Assembly (NCBI RefSeq): GCF_000699445.3
Contig: NC_067195.1
Coordinates: forward strand, 68,382,591-68,446,590
DNA from: Schistosoma haematobium
Lineage: Eukaryota; Platyhelminthes; Trematoda; Strigeidida; Schistosomatidae
Length of the DNA stretch: 64,000 nucleotides
Reading direction: 5' to 3'
Shown here one piece after another: positions 12,246-22,752 of this stretch (positions are counted from its first letter, which is position 1; the number at the start of each line of letters is the position of its first letter). The translations under genes were made by a program, and so were the position numbers. A model generated the notes under the pieces. It searched no databases, had not been told where the DNA came from, and saw nothing but the letters and a program-made list of their open reading frames with translations.

Positions 12246-13012
12246 CACATAGTTTGAATACTGATTCGTTTATAATGGCCTTGCTACGTTTCATTGGAAG
12301 AAGAGGGAAACCTGCAGAAATTTACAGTGACAATGGGTCGAATTTCGTGGGTGCGGTCTCTGAACTAAAGAGATTTGTGCAACAGTTGAATCAGCAAAGG
12401 ATAGACAAGGAACTGTCAGCTAGGCAGATTCAGTGGCATTTTAACCCGCCCTCATCCAGCCACAGGGGTGGGGTTTGGGAAAGGATGATTAGGTCTATAC
12501 GTAGACTGTTATTGTTGATAACTAGAGAACAGACTTTAACTGATGAGACCTCAAGCACTTATTTGATTGAAGTTGAAAGGATATTGAACGATCGACCCTT
12601 AACTCCAGTCGTCCAAGATGCTAACGATCAACTAGCCTTGTCGCCAAACAGTCTGTTATTATTGAGAGAATGTGACGGAATAGTCGAAGAAGGTAGCATC
12701 AGAGATAAATATGACAAACGTTGGAAACAGGTTAATCATCTTGCTAATGTGTTTTGGAAAAGGTGGTTAAGAGAGTATTTACCGTCTTTACAGAAGCGTC
12801 AAAAATGGTTAGTTGAACATCGCAATTTTCAGAAAGGTGATGTAGTGATCGTGGCTTCGGACATATCGACCCGTGGAAAGTGGCCCTTAGGAGTAGTTGA
12901 AGATTGTAAAATAGATGACGACGGAAGAGTTAGAACAGTGGTTGTTCGTACGAACGGTGGATTAGTCAGAAGAGATATACGTAGATTATGCCTCCTGGAA
13001 GGCACGAATTAA
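12188..13012 (+). pseudogene. BEL/Pao integrase core and C-terminal domain
   Basis: Continues the integrase in frame 2: YGCVFTCLQTRAVHIEMTHS, AEIYSDNGSNFVGA (second Asp) and HRGGVWERMIRSIRR (Glu), completing D-D-35-E with the Asp of the preceding segment. The end has the BEL-type motif DISTRGKWPLGVVEDC and finishes at TAA 13010-13012, 143 bp before the right LTR. Apart from the 5' frameshift this segment looks intact. Confidence 0.87.
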
Positions 13013-13133
13013 TTCCTCGCGTATCAATGTAAGTAGGTCGAGTAGGCGTACTGTTGTAAGTCCTACTCGTTCCTGTAGTGCGATATGTTATATAATGAAC
13101 CATGACCGTAGACATCAAGGTAGCTTGTGTGGT

Positions 13134-13155
13134 ATGGAGGGATTTTGGGGGCCGG
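13134..13155 (+). promoter_or_regulatory. Polypurine tract region of the BEL/Pao element
   Basis: A G-rich stretch (TATGGAGGGA then TTTTGGGGGCCGG) abuts the right LTR, where the plus-strand primer of an LTR retrotransposon must lie. Exact primer ends are not determined. Confidence 0.55.
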
Positions 13156-13708
13156 TGTAAGATCCATTTTGAATGTTTTGTGTGTTTGTGAAAATCCCTC
13201 CATGTATATACTTGTACTTTGTTCCTATTGATTCCCTTAGTTGTACATTGTTGTATTTTGATTACATTTGAGTTGTTAATACTTGTATTTTTTATTATAG
13301 TTTTTGTTTTCTTACGCATTCACTAAGTTTGTGTTTCTTCCTGAACTGCATCTGTGTTGTTTTACTTGACACTTGTTCTTGGCGGTAGCCATATTGAATT
13401 GTTCCTCCTGTTGTGTGTGATCTATCCAGCCAGGATAGAATAACGTTGATTTGTTGTGATTGGTAAATTTCTTGCATCCTTTATCAACTTTCTTATTTAT
13501 TGTAATTAGATTTGATCAATTGAACAATTATTGGTTGGATAGCTGAGTGGTTATATTTGTTTAGGTAATAATGTACACTTAAATTTATGATAAATTATAG
13601 AACCGCTATCTTACCTAATTACTTTGTTTTGGTTTCAATCGGGCGAGGGCGCGTATCTAACTCATCCAGACAGCTGTCCAGCAGCCCAAACGTAGTTTGG
13701 ATCTTACA
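13156..13708 (+). repeat. 3' LTR of the BEL/Pao element
   Basis: 553 bp, TG...CA, followed by the target duplication CTAAG at 13709-13713. It contains 32 bp absent from the left LTR and is otherwise nearly identical to it. Confidence 0.95.
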
Positions 13709-14109
13709 CTAAGTGTCATGCCTTTTTCTTTCTATTGCAAGTAGACAGAAAACTCAATGATCTTATGGATGCTGATCAACTAAGGCCGATAATAAAAAGC
13801 TTTAAATGTCCTAAGTTCTTGTGAGTTGCTCAATGTTTTATTTTTCTTGCCCTGAAAATTTTACAATCATATACTCTTTCACATCCTTTGATTTTATATT
13901 AGTCCTTACCATCTTTAAACCACATATAATCTAACATGTTTTCTTTTTAAACTTTTACCATTAGTTATCTTCAAAGCAGTGTGATATACTAAATAGATGT
14001 CTAACCCATAATACAATTGCTTTAACTACGTGATTTGCTTGTAACATGGAACTGGTAGAGACAATTTATTTCAACTATGGGCTTTGATTGAAGTAATATT
14101 CGTACTTAC

Positions 14110-14250
14110 CACAAACGTGAGAGAGCCTAACTTCACAAAAAGAGGGAGGGTGGCGTTATTTACCAGCAAACATGATGGTGGGGAGATAACTTCAGTTGCA
14201 CGTCACAATGCAACCTTCATAAAGCGCGCCAACCATGATACTGACAATAC
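14110..14250 (+). repeat. Dispersed repeat of unknown type (copy 1)
   Basis: A stretch around TCACAAAAAGAGGGAGGGTG, GTTATT, ACCAG and ATGGTGGGGA resembles 20390-20480 in order and spacing, so it is probably an old repeat. No coding motif was recognised. The flanking bases 13714-14109 show nothing. Confidence 0.4.
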
Positions 14251-14399
14251 GATTCTTACTAAGAACATCTTTATTCATATCTTATAAAATATCAACCTAG
14301 TTGATTAATTTACTACGATGAAAATTATATCTTTTGTAACAATCTGCTCTTGTCTGTAAACTGGAATGACTCATGTAACAAACTGTCATTTGAGAATAG

Positions 14400-14400
<1 letters not shown>

Positions 14401-14451
<51 letters not shown>
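14401..14451 (+). repeat. (TTA)n microsatellite
   Basis: About 17 perfect TTA units. The leucine- or tyrosine-rich frames across it are artefacts of the repeat. A tract of the same size lies at 63061-63110. Confidence 0.97.
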
Positions 14452-14452
<1 letters not shown>

Positions 14453-14483
14453 ATTATTTATCACTCCCTGAAATATGGCTGGA
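14452..14483 (-). pseudogene. Gypsy RT fragment, left piece (copy 2)
   Basis: Reading leftward this gives SPAIFQGVI, matching SPAIFQEVM of the Gypsy RT at 7240-7275. The Penelope-like element starts immediately to the right, and the same RT resumes at about 16363, so that element interrupts this RT. Confidence 0.7.
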
Positions 14484-14661
14484 GAATTCAACGAAGAATA
14501 TTTTTTTTCGAAAAAATCATTTGCTTAAGCTGTACATTCGTATATGTAGTTATGTGGAAAATATATGTCTATATGCGGATAGAAAAGATTGGATCATAAA
14601 ATGGACTCGAGACTAAATAACAAATGAGGTTACGGACTAATCGAGGGGTAAGGAAGATATA
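14484..14661 (+). repeat. Left inverted pseudo-LTR of the Penelope-like element
   Basis: About 178 bp matching the complement of 16162-16338 with scattered substitutions and small indels. The outer end starts GAATTCAACGAAGAA; homology stops inward near GGAAGA. Confidence 0.85.
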
Positions 14662-14687
14662 GGAATATAAACGGAATTGGTAAGAAA

Positions 14688-15230
14688 ATGACCTCATTAG
14701 ATATCACTTCTCTTTTTACAAATGTTCCTCTCACAGAAACTACTTGCTTTTTATGTGACTATATTGAAAACGATAACCTTGATATGTGCATCCCAAAACA
14801 TTATCTAGAAGAACCACTTCTATGATGTACGATGCAATTTAGATTTAATGATGATTTCTATGGAAAAACAGATGGAGTTGTAATGGGTTCTCCATTAGGC
14901 TCTCTCATGGTTGACTGTTTCATGGCCAATCTATAAAATTCAGTACTTCGACCAATAATTGAGAGATTTCATTTATATGAGAGATATATTGATGATACTT
15001 TCATTATTTGTGAAGAAGACATGGATCTCAATGAAATCTTGAATATTTTCAATAATTGCCACCCGTCAATTCAACTTAGCTTAGAAGCAGAGGCAAATGA
15101 ATGATCTTCATTTTCTTGATGTCCGTTTAGAAGGAATGTCTGATGGTTTTTTACAGCGATCTCTATATATAGAAAACCTACCCGGAATGGACAATACACG
15201 AATTTTTATAGTTTGATCCCATTGAGTAGT
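14688..15230 (+). pseudogene. Penelope-like reverse transcriptase, degenerate
   Basis: The frame from ATG 14688 reads MTSLDITSLFTNVPLTET, then DGVVMGSPLGSLMVDCFMAN, ERYIDDTFIICEEDMDLNEI and FNNCHPSIQLSLEAE, then FLDV in a shifted frame. These are the palm motifs of Penelope-like RTs, with catalytic YIDD at 14985-14996 intact. In-frame stops occur near 14825 and 14936 and a frameshift near 15100. The N-terminal RT part is missing. Confidence 0.85.
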
Positions 15231-15919
15231 AAGAGGAACTTGATTCACTATTTATCCTCCAGGATCAAGCGAATTTTTACCGATGACACAATAAATGAGG
15301 AACTATTTCAACTTCGGCAAACTCTCATTAGAAATGGTTATTCACTTAGATTCGTCGATAGCAACTTAACACCTAGACTTCATCAGGAAAAGCATTAACA
15401 GTACAGAAGGAAACTTTGTTTATTAATATGGAATTTAAAGGAGACACGGCTGCTGAAATCTTAAATAAACGGATTTCAAAATCGTTGAATAAAACGTTCT
15501 ACGCAACCAAGCTCCGAATTGTTTTCTCTAGCCGGCCGACCATTCTAGGATGTGTTGAGGATAAACTTCCGCTTTCAGTTAGATCAATATGCATCTGTAA
15601 GCTTACTTGCTCATGTGGGGCACGTTACATAGGCCGCACAAAGCGATCACTGTCCCAACGCATCTCAGAACACTATCCGGCTTGGCTTTTAGAAGTGAAA
15701 AGTAAGACAAATACTAGTTCTATGCATGAGCATTTAATTAATTGTGGACACATTGTTCCAAAAGACTCTTCTTTTAAAGTAATCTATAGTCATGGGAACT
15801 GGATCGAAGGGGTGTCGAATCAATATTTTATGCACAGCTGAGGCACTGGCAATCCACGGACTCAAGCCTGAACTTTACGTGCAGAAACGATTCGTTCAAC
15901 CTCTCATCTTTCCTTAGCC
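15213..15919 (+). pseudogene. Penelope-like GIY-YIG endonuclease domain
   Basis: Broken frames encode the linker and endonuclease. CICKLTCSCGARYIGRTKRS carries a cysteine cluster and the Y-I-G core, followed by LSQRISEH and HLINCGHIVPKDSSFKVI. After a frameshift near 15835 the end reads EALAIHGLKPELYVQKRF and stops at about 15917. In Penelope elements this nuclease nicks target DNA for primed reverse transcription. Stops between 15230 and 15416 detach it from RT. Confidence 0.83.
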
Positions 15920-16161
15920 CTAATCCCCTTAATGAGTATGTTTCTGGTTGTTCTTTCGCATGTTTTTCTGTACTTTCATTTGATTATTATTGAATTTTTT
16001 TAATTTTTATATTGTTATTTTGCGATTTCAGACTCTGATCAATTATTGTTATCATTACCTTATACAAGTTTTCTTGAGTATTATTCACTTTACTATCGGG
16101 ACCTTTTATTGTCATTTTTCTTCATATCTGTCAATTGGACAATTATCTGACCCGCGAATTA

Positions 16162-16338
16162 TTTTCTTCCCTACCCTTGATTAGTACGTAACCTCATATG
16201 TTAGTTAGTTTCGAATCCATTTTATGATGCAATCTTTTCTATACTCCTATAGACATATACTTTCCATATTACTATATATACGAATGTACAGCTTAAGTAA
16301 ATGATTTTGTCAGAAAGAAATTTTTCTTCACTGAATTC
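16162..16338 (-). repeat. Right inverted pseudo-LTR of the Penelope-like element
   Basis: Inverted copy of 14484-14661. Outside it, 16339-16362 is an AT-rich junction before Gypsy homology resumes. Confidence 0.85.
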
Positions 16339-16362
16339 TACTTTTTTTATTCAATAACACTA

Positions 16363-16568
16363 TGGATTATCTTAATTATCCAAATGGAAGGAACAGGCTT
16401 AAAGGTGTTGACTGTTGTCCAGGTAGACGAAGATTTACCTGAGGTGGTTTGAGAATAAGAATCTCTTCAGTCATTTTTCGAGAACACTTTAGAACCATGA
16501 GGTTGATTTACAATATCTTCAGCTTCCGCCGTCATGCATATATGCTTCAAAAAATGGGAGTTCAGTGA
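16363..16568 (-). pseudogene. Gypsy RT fragment, right piece (copy 2)
   Basis: Reading leftward, SLNSHFLKHICMTAEAEDIV, then PHGSKVFSK and RDSYSQTT parallel LTLNPHLLKQTC and GSKVISKVELKDAY of copy 1 at 7330-7490. It holds several stops. Homology ends abruptly at about 16568, where an unrelated plus-strand frame begins. Confidence 0.7.
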
Positions 16569-16940
16569 CGACATGCTTCCGAATAAAACTATTCATTTGA
16601 AAATTAGTCATTCTGAAGGTATTCCACAAGATTACTCGACTGAACCTGAGTTAAACTTGAAACAACGAAAATTTCCAGCCGTGACAAAGAAGGGTAAGGA
16701 GGCAAAGTCCACAATACAGAATATGGAAACACGTAAGATTGAACCCAACTCTATTTCGGGTATCCCAACAACAGTGAACAAGTTATCTCTGCCGATGTTA
16801 TATAACTTGCCGTCAACACCTCTATATAGCAAAACTGGTGGTTGGTTTGAGCGTAACAAAATGTTTTACTCGCGGATTAACAAAACCTATCAGAATACTG
16901 ACTACTCCACTTACCCCCCAAACCTCAGAACCATTAATAA
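16569..16940 (+). CDS. Candidate host exon of unknown function (exon A)
   Basis: The plus frame opens at ATG 16534 and stays open to 17043, 170 codons, which is long for such AT-rich DNA. The part after the Gypsy homology is Ser/Thr/Lys/Asn-rich (NKTIHLKISHSEGIPQDY, AVTKKGKEAKS, YSKTGGWFERNKMFY), with no recognised domain. A possible acceptor (GAGTTCAG) precedes 16569 and a possible donor (AATAA/GTATGG) follows 16940, leaving two bases of a codon. That matches exon B at 19141, which starts with one base before its open frame. Chance or a decayed repeat remains possible. Confidence 0.35.
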
Positions 16941-19140
16941 GTATGGTAACAATAGCCCACATAGTTTCTGCTGTCTTCTAGTCCACGAATGTGGTCTGCT
17001 TGAATGGTTCATGAAGATTAGAAATATTTTCCAGCAATATACATGACAACTAACAGGCCAAGTGATTAGTTTTGGATTATTTAACAGATAATACACTCTA
17101 GTATCGTTCTTCATTCTAATCCATCAAATGGTTACCTTAAGGGTTATATTTATTTGCCGCGACAAAGTAATCGTTGGCAGTGCATTCAAACATAGTAAAG
17201 CCGATTTAATAATTGGTTTCGGAAAAGTGTAAACCTATAAAATCAACAAATGTCTCAAATAATATACCAAAAGTATTATGGTGTATGTTACTTGTGTCCG
17301 TCGACATGAGTAGTATGTAACACCTATCCCAAGTGAAAGGCCTGGCAGCAGAAGGCCAAGATCTATTTGAAGGAAAGAGAAATGGAAATAGAAGGCAATT
17401 ATCACTTGGAAGAACCATACAGAACGGGAAGGACAAACGATGAAATGTTACAAGTGAAGTATTCAATGTACGATTCTCATATTTTACCAAAAGATTCTGC
17501 AATTTGGTATTAATAATAAATTGGCTGTCCCAACATGATTGCTAGTTAATCTCAGCGTGAGTTTCGATTCCTTTTCCCTGCAACACATGCTCTTCAGGAC
17601 CTCGAATTCCTTTTGGCATATCAACAGCTTAATCTGTGATCTTAGCTATATAATTTGTCATACGGCTATCAGGATTGCTTGTAAGTGGACTTCACGTAAG
17701 ATGATTCCTTGTGCTGATAGAAAAACACTATAACTGACTGTTCATAGTAATATCACACAATTAAAACTATGCAAGCTACTGATTAATAACAACAGTATTG
17801 ATGTATGATAGAAGCTCAGTCATTACTAGGCGCAGTTCATGATCTAACCTCAGAGCTTTACTTATCGTTAAATGTATTAACTTGTCCTCGTTAAGCGATC
17901 TAAATAGAAATCATGAGAGTAGTACTTTTCTCCTTCACAACTTTGTTAGTGAACATTAACATAGACTGTATTTATTTTGTAGGCAACGGCTTCTGGAATT
18001 GTTAGAATTTTGCCGGAGTTATAGGTGAAAGGTTAGCTGAAAATACTATCGAGGAATCCATTCTGGTATTTCAGTATAAAATACGTCATAGAATCCTCCC
18101 AACTATGTTCTCCCTATGTCTATTCTTCTGTTTTTTATTTGTATGCGTCGTTTCTTTCAGTGTAGTCTGTATTTGTGTGTTTGTTCCCCTTTTCGTTTGC
18201 CTGCATTTATTGTTAATACATTTTTAGAAACTCTGACTTATAACTAATTCATTAGTGTTATCAAGTTTTCAAACAGTTGTTTCATTCCTGCCCCTGCAGA
18301 AATATATTATATTAAAACTTCTGACCTCCATCCTACTGGGCGACTGTCTAGCTGATCGTCATTATTTGTTTTAGTTGTGTACAGGTATATGCCTTCTCGT
18401 TCGTAAGGAGGGTTTATAGTTTTGTACAGTCAACTGTTCACTTTGAAGCCATTTCGTCGGCGACATTTTTGCACTTTTGGACAGAAGGTTGTTTTTGAGT
18501 TGTTAGGAGTTCTTTTACTATTTATCAAGTAATTGTCGCATATTCTTTGTATCACTCATTTACTGCTTTTCCGTTGATCCTGCACGTTTTTTATTTTAAT
18601 AGTAACTACGCCTTCTAGCGAAACCATTGTTAAGGTATATTCAACTCACTTCGCACACATATTCATCCATTTATTGCCATTCGTATACATTGCATCGTGT
18701 GACTTTACGCGTAACTGTACAAAGGTTGTCTTTCATGATCAGCCTTTCTGGTGTACTGAAATGGGGTGGGTCACTGCATTTTCTCCGGCCTGTGTCTGTT
18801 CGCACTATGGAGAACACTACAAACTATTTCATGTGTCTGTTGAATACATCTGAAGAGACGTAACACGTTAGTTTTTCAGTTTCTTTCGATATTATGGAGT
18901 TGGCACTTTCAGGTGTTTCGAGTTAGTAACTGTAGGATAACAACTCATCGATGAACTCAATGATCAACAGTGGAACTTCTGAGACGACATTCTGTTATTT
19001 TCAAGGGTTGAAATATTAGATTTCGATTGTTTTCTTATAAGCATCGGATTATTGGTCAGTTTATGTTCAGGTAGACGGTGAGGAATGATAACAATAGAAC
19101 AATCTAAATCTAGTTAATGTAATATTTGTTGATTGCTCAG
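16941..19140. other. Putative intron or intergenic DNA
   Basis: AT-rich; no transposon domain, terminal repeat or tRNA box recognised. The frame of exon A runs on to 17043. A minus-strand frame at 17206-17502 has no family signal. Confidence 0.4.
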
Positions 19141-19267
19141 GTCTCCACATTTAGAGATAGCCTTTATTAAGGCTACTAAACAGTTGGGTCTATCACGCCG
19201 TGCTCATGAAAGTCAGCTTTTGAGTAGCAGAACCAGGCTTCAGCTGCTTAGGGCCAGAACGGTATGA
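19141..19267 (+). CDS. Candidate host exon of unknown function (exon B)
   Basis: A pyrimidine-containing acceptor (TTGTTGATTGCTCAG) is followed by only one open frame: after one base, SPHLEIAFIKATKQLGLSRR then AHESQLLSSRTRLQLLRART. The exon could end at a donor (ACG/GTATGA, 19261) or as the last exon at TGA 19265-19267. An AATAAA motif lies about 130 bp downstream (19397-19405). The predicted peptide is amphipathic and helix-like with no family recognised. The phase fits exon A. Confidence 0.4.
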
Positions 19268-20389
19268 ATTGAATGATGGGGGCTAAGAGTCTTATTCTTG
19301 AACATTTCGGCTGTCTTTTGAGTCACGATTCAGACCAATGTATGAATAGACAAAAAAGTATCCAAAAATAGGAAAAAGTATAACCACACGTGAAAAGAAA
19401 TAAAGAACTGATATATGCTACAACAACAGAGCGTACCTTTAGTTTGTCGTCTGATGCCCCAAATTACATCGAGCTCACTACTAAGAATGCCGCAGATATA
19501 CAGGTTATGACGTCGCTTTTGTACGTGATACTTTTTTAATTGAAGAATATCAACCCAGTCAAGTCAGTGGTCAAAGATGAGGATATTTGAAGATATGCTT
19601 ACGTTGTCGACGTGTTGAGAAGCGTTCGACCTGGGTTGGCTGGTACTTAAAAGCTATGCGTAGAGCGACGTATCTACTCGTGATCTGGTACGGATGCGTG
19701 ACCGAGCGTTTTAGGCTAAGATATGTCCAGTAAGACTGATGCGGCCAGGTTCAATGTTGAAAGCCTAGGAAACTATTTATTTTGAGGATTTATTTACCGC
19801 TACATCATTTTACATCTGGTTGTTTCATGTGAACGGCGGAGCAACTCTTCAGTTTTAATTGATTTTATCTTTTCATTTTTTGTAAAACATAGATTCCTTA
19901 TTTTTGACTTCAGAATGGCTAGAGAGGCAGGTGAATAAACACCTGATAGACGGACAGTGCAACAAAAACCGTGCTTCAACGACATGGTGTTGGTTAGCTC
20001 GCTCGTGGCACGTTCTCAGATATTCCTATTCATTTTCACCCTATTTCTCATCAGCTTTCTACTATCATGTATACTGTGTTGACCTACCATTAACTTCGTT
20101 TATTAACCAATCACCTTATCTATGACTAATGCATTCTCCACTTTTCCACCTAATTCGGTAAATATCGATCCTGCATTATACCTTTCTTAATATCTATTCT
20201 TTGGTTGGCAACCCAAACTTTATACTATAGTCCTTTAAAGCATTGTATCGATGCTTTAACTACAGCATATAATTTTTAAATACCTTATAAGTTTGTAAAG
20301 TGATACTTATAGAAATAGTGTTTTTCGACAGTATGTGAAACACAGAGCATTGTGTGAGATATAATTGACCTAAAAACAAACTTTAATGG
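19268..20389. other. No recognised gene
   Basis: Only short frames. Contains the possible polyadenylation signal noted for exon B. Nothing else was recognised. Confidence 0.4.
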
Positions 20390-20640
20390 GCCTGGCATCA
20401 CAAAAGGAGGAAGGGTGGAGTTATTGACCATCAGGCATTAATGGTGAGGACGATGACTTCAATTCATCCATGTTTGTGGGGCAGAACATTTCGTTTGTAT
20501 CAGGCTTATGTGATTGGGAGTGAGGTAATGAGTCAGTGATGCTGAGGTTGTTCTCCTACTCTCAACATTTAGACTCATGTTCCCCATTTTATGCTTGATT
20601 AGCTATTCTACGAAGGCAACCTGTAACATGCTAACTCGGA
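20390..20640 (+). repeat. Dispersed repeat of unknown type (copy 2)
   Basis: The left ~90 bp (GCATCACAAAAGGAGGAAGG, ATGGTGAGGACGATGACTTC) resembles 14110-14200. Function and family are unknown. Confidence 0.35.
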
Positions 20641-20699
20641 CTTTTACATTAGGGTCTGGTTGCGGGCATCAGATGAAAATAAAACAAAATGCTCAAACA

Positions 20700-20835
20700 A
20701 AAGACACAGTTATTGGCCACAATATGTGAAAATTATATTTGAAAATAATCTCAGCGATTGAAATTTAAATTATCCCAACGTTTCGTTCAGCTAACTTGTC
20801 TGGACTACTTCAGTGTAATAATCAGATGCCTAATT
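20700..20835 (-). repeat. Penelope-associated repeat with hammerhead-like motif
   Basis: Contains TAATCTCAGCGATTGAAATT and, on the minus strand, CTGAAGTAGTCCAGACAAG followed by TTAGCTGAACGAAACGTTGG. Related copies lie at 54335-54425 and, partly, 61690-61770. The CTGA-stem-CGAAAC order resembles a hammerhead core, but CTGAAGT lacks the expected final A of CTGANGA, so activity is unlikely. Confidence 0.55.
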
Positions 20836-21689
20836 TCTGTCAAATGATTCGTTCTCATCTTGACGGATATTCATGTATAGTTATTAGCGTTTCTTAACAC
20901 GTGAGTTTCTTGATTCACTTTCCTGTCTTATTTATTTTAACTTCGGCTCTTCTTCCATCATCTGAACTCACTCTATCTTGTTATCTATTACTACATTCTC
21001 TGATCCGAAGACTGTAACCAAATTTCGCCCTAGCGACAGCAGCTAGTGTGAGCTTTATCTACTAATATACGATACTTTTGTCTACTTACCACAGACTGTT
21101 GAGAATTATCTAGTGTTTATATCGAAGTGCATTGCTACTCCTTTGTTACTATTTTTCGGCATTCCTCACTCAGAGTACAGTTGCGCAGCTTCTGACGCCT
21201 GGTACAAACTTGGCGTACTCGTCTTTTAAAGTTACAGCTCATATAAAGCGCCATCCAAATGTACTTGGCAAGAACTATGGACGGTATTGGATAAATACGC
21301 AGCACGACCAGAATTCTTACACAATAATGCCGTGTTCGAAAAAATATTTTAAGAACGGCACTCAATACAATACTAAAACATGAACCTAATAATTAACACT
21401 ATGGGACAACTGCATAAATGTACTGTCTTTTATTTTTACTGAATTCATTTATTTAAAAACCCTACTTGAGAAGTACATTGTAAGCAAACCAGTGTTTTAA
21501 CCTATGAACCATGCCTGTAAAAATGGCGTGTACTCGCCCTGAAAGAGACATATTATATTATATGTATTTGGCACGTGTATCTGTACATGTTCCCAAAGCT
21601 CCTCGGACCTTACACGAAACACTTCTCAATCTTCGTAAAATTTTTACTAGTTCTCATTGATACCTTCTGAGATATGACTTGGTGAATAC
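20836..21689. other. No recognised gene
   Basis: AT-rich with short frames on both strands (21132-21383) that lack family motifs. Confidence 0.4.
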
Positions 21690-22010
21690 TTTATCGCCCG
21701 CATTTTAATTTCGGACTTCGTCTGTGCCCGTCCACCATTTTAGGTTGCCACATAGCGTTTAAAACAGTCTGAAAAATAATCTTCGGCGGGAGACTTCACA
21801 TCTGTGGTAGTAGAGTTGAGTGTGAACAATGTGTTCTACCTGTCCACTCGATTGAGGATGATAGGATGGAGAGTGTAGATGTGTTACTCTGTTTATACCA
21901 CAGTTGTGCTTGAGTGAGTCAGAAATTAACTGTTAGTCATTTCCGATCATTAAGGTCCCTGGAACTCCTTGTGTGTATTCATCGTGAGACCTTTACTTCC
22001 ATCGGCCACA
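21690..22010 (-). pseudogene. Gypsy integrase core, degenerate
   Basis: Reading leftward: TQGVPGTLMIGND (second catalytic Asp region), ISDSLKHNCGINRVTHLHSP and YHPQSSGQVEHIVHTQL (the region of the catalytic Glu), then GDKVF. Order and spacing match Gypsy integrases; several stops are present. Confidence 0.65.
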
Positions 22011-22096
22011 AGAGTTTGTAACTACTTTTTGTTTGTCCTTCATGACATGGCGTTCCTCCTATTCCAACCTAGGAGGTCATCAGTCGTGACTCGGAT

Positions 22097-22620
22097 TCAG
22101 ATGTTTTCAGTCGAATGGCCCACTAGTTTTAGTGTCTCTATCATACCTAACGCCAATAAGTCGAGTGCTTGATTCTTTGTAGGGTATACTGTCGCATTCC
22201 TTGTTGCATCGTGTTTAGAAAAAATGCAGGGTACCTCTTTAACAATATTTAACCTTCCACAGGAAGCACTGTATGCTAGCTTTGTCGCCGAGCAAACTGT
22301 GGGTCTTCCAACGTTCATCCAAGTTTCTGGGCTGACAAGGGTAATGTCAGATGCTGTTAAAGACGAGTGCAGTGTTTATTGATGTCCACAGTTAAATGTT
22401 TTCGTCGGTGGTAAATTCCTGCTCAGTTAAGAACTATCAATGTCTTGTTAGTTGTCTTACCAGACCTCCATTTCTTAAAATAATGTTTCGATAGGTGAAA
22501 TCGAGTTCTTATTCTGACTCTGGCTTCTTTGTACCCTTTAAAGTGCCATTTAGCACAACAGTGTTTTTTATATGGACAGAAAATTTTGTAATTCCAACCT
22601 CAACATGATCAGCATGGAGA
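22097..22620 (-). pseudogene. Gypsy zinc knuckle and aspartic protease, degenerate
   Basis: In shifted frames a zinc-knuckle-like run (FCPYKKHCCAKWHFKGYKE) is followed by the protease: LTASDITLVSPETWMNVGRP and then NQALDLLALGMIETLKL. The catalytic D-T-A/G-S triad position reads L-T-A-S, so the catalytic Asp is lost. The segment ends at the stop just below 22097; integrase starts within about 100 bp. Confidence 0.62.
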
Positions 22621-22752
22621 TGGGGGCTGGTTGTCTATGTGAGATGGTTTTTGTGAGCCGGAATCTTTCTGTTCGCTCGCATAGTGGTTGGTTATTGTTT
22701 TCGATCACGTAAGTATCATGTTTCAAGGACTCTAACCTCTGGTGTTTCGTGA

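Larger units (their letters stand above)
8008..13708 (+). mobile_element. BEL/Pao LTR retrotransposon, complete insertion with internal RT deletion
   Basis: Seen: two LTRs (8008-8528 and 13156-13708) start TGTAAGATCC and end GGATCTTACA (perfect 10-bp inverted ends), flanked by the 5-bp duplication CTAAG (8003-8007 and 13709-13713). Gag, zinc knuckles, protease, the end of RT, RNase H, integrase and a BEL-type C-terminus follow in that order on the plus strand. Apart from a 32-bp deletion in the left LTR I count one substitution between LTRs, so insertion was recent. The RT core upstream of YVDD is missing and several frameshifts break the polyprotein, so the copy is non-autonomous. Schistosome relatives would be Sinbad/Saci-1-type elements; that assignment is inference. 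Confidence 0.95.
14484..16338 (+). mobile_element. Penelope-like element bounded by long inverted repeats
   Basis: Seen: 14484-14661 and 16162-16338 are inverted copies of one another (shared blocks include GCTTAAGCTGTACATTCGTA on the left and its complement on the right, GAATTC at both outer ends, ATCATAAAATGGA inside). Between them are a degenerate Penelope-type RT and a GIY-YIG endonuclease on the plus strand. Family knowledge: Penelope-like elements are often flanked by pseudo-LTRs in inverted or direct order. The element sits in a Gypsy RT fragment. RT contains stops and is 5'-truncated, so the copy is inactive. Confidence 0.85.

Noticed and set aside
14297..14616. Leucine-, tyrosine- or isoleucine-rich frames on both strands
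   Set aside because: They are translations of the (TTA)n microsatellite with random flanks.
17206..17502. 98-codon minus-strand frame
   Set aside because: No recognisable motif and no supporting context.
19917..19933. Possible 17-nt micro-exon (acceptor CTTCAG, then GTGAAT)
   Set aside because: Length is not a multiple of three and downstream frames stop at once; schistosome micro-exon genes normally use symmetric exons.
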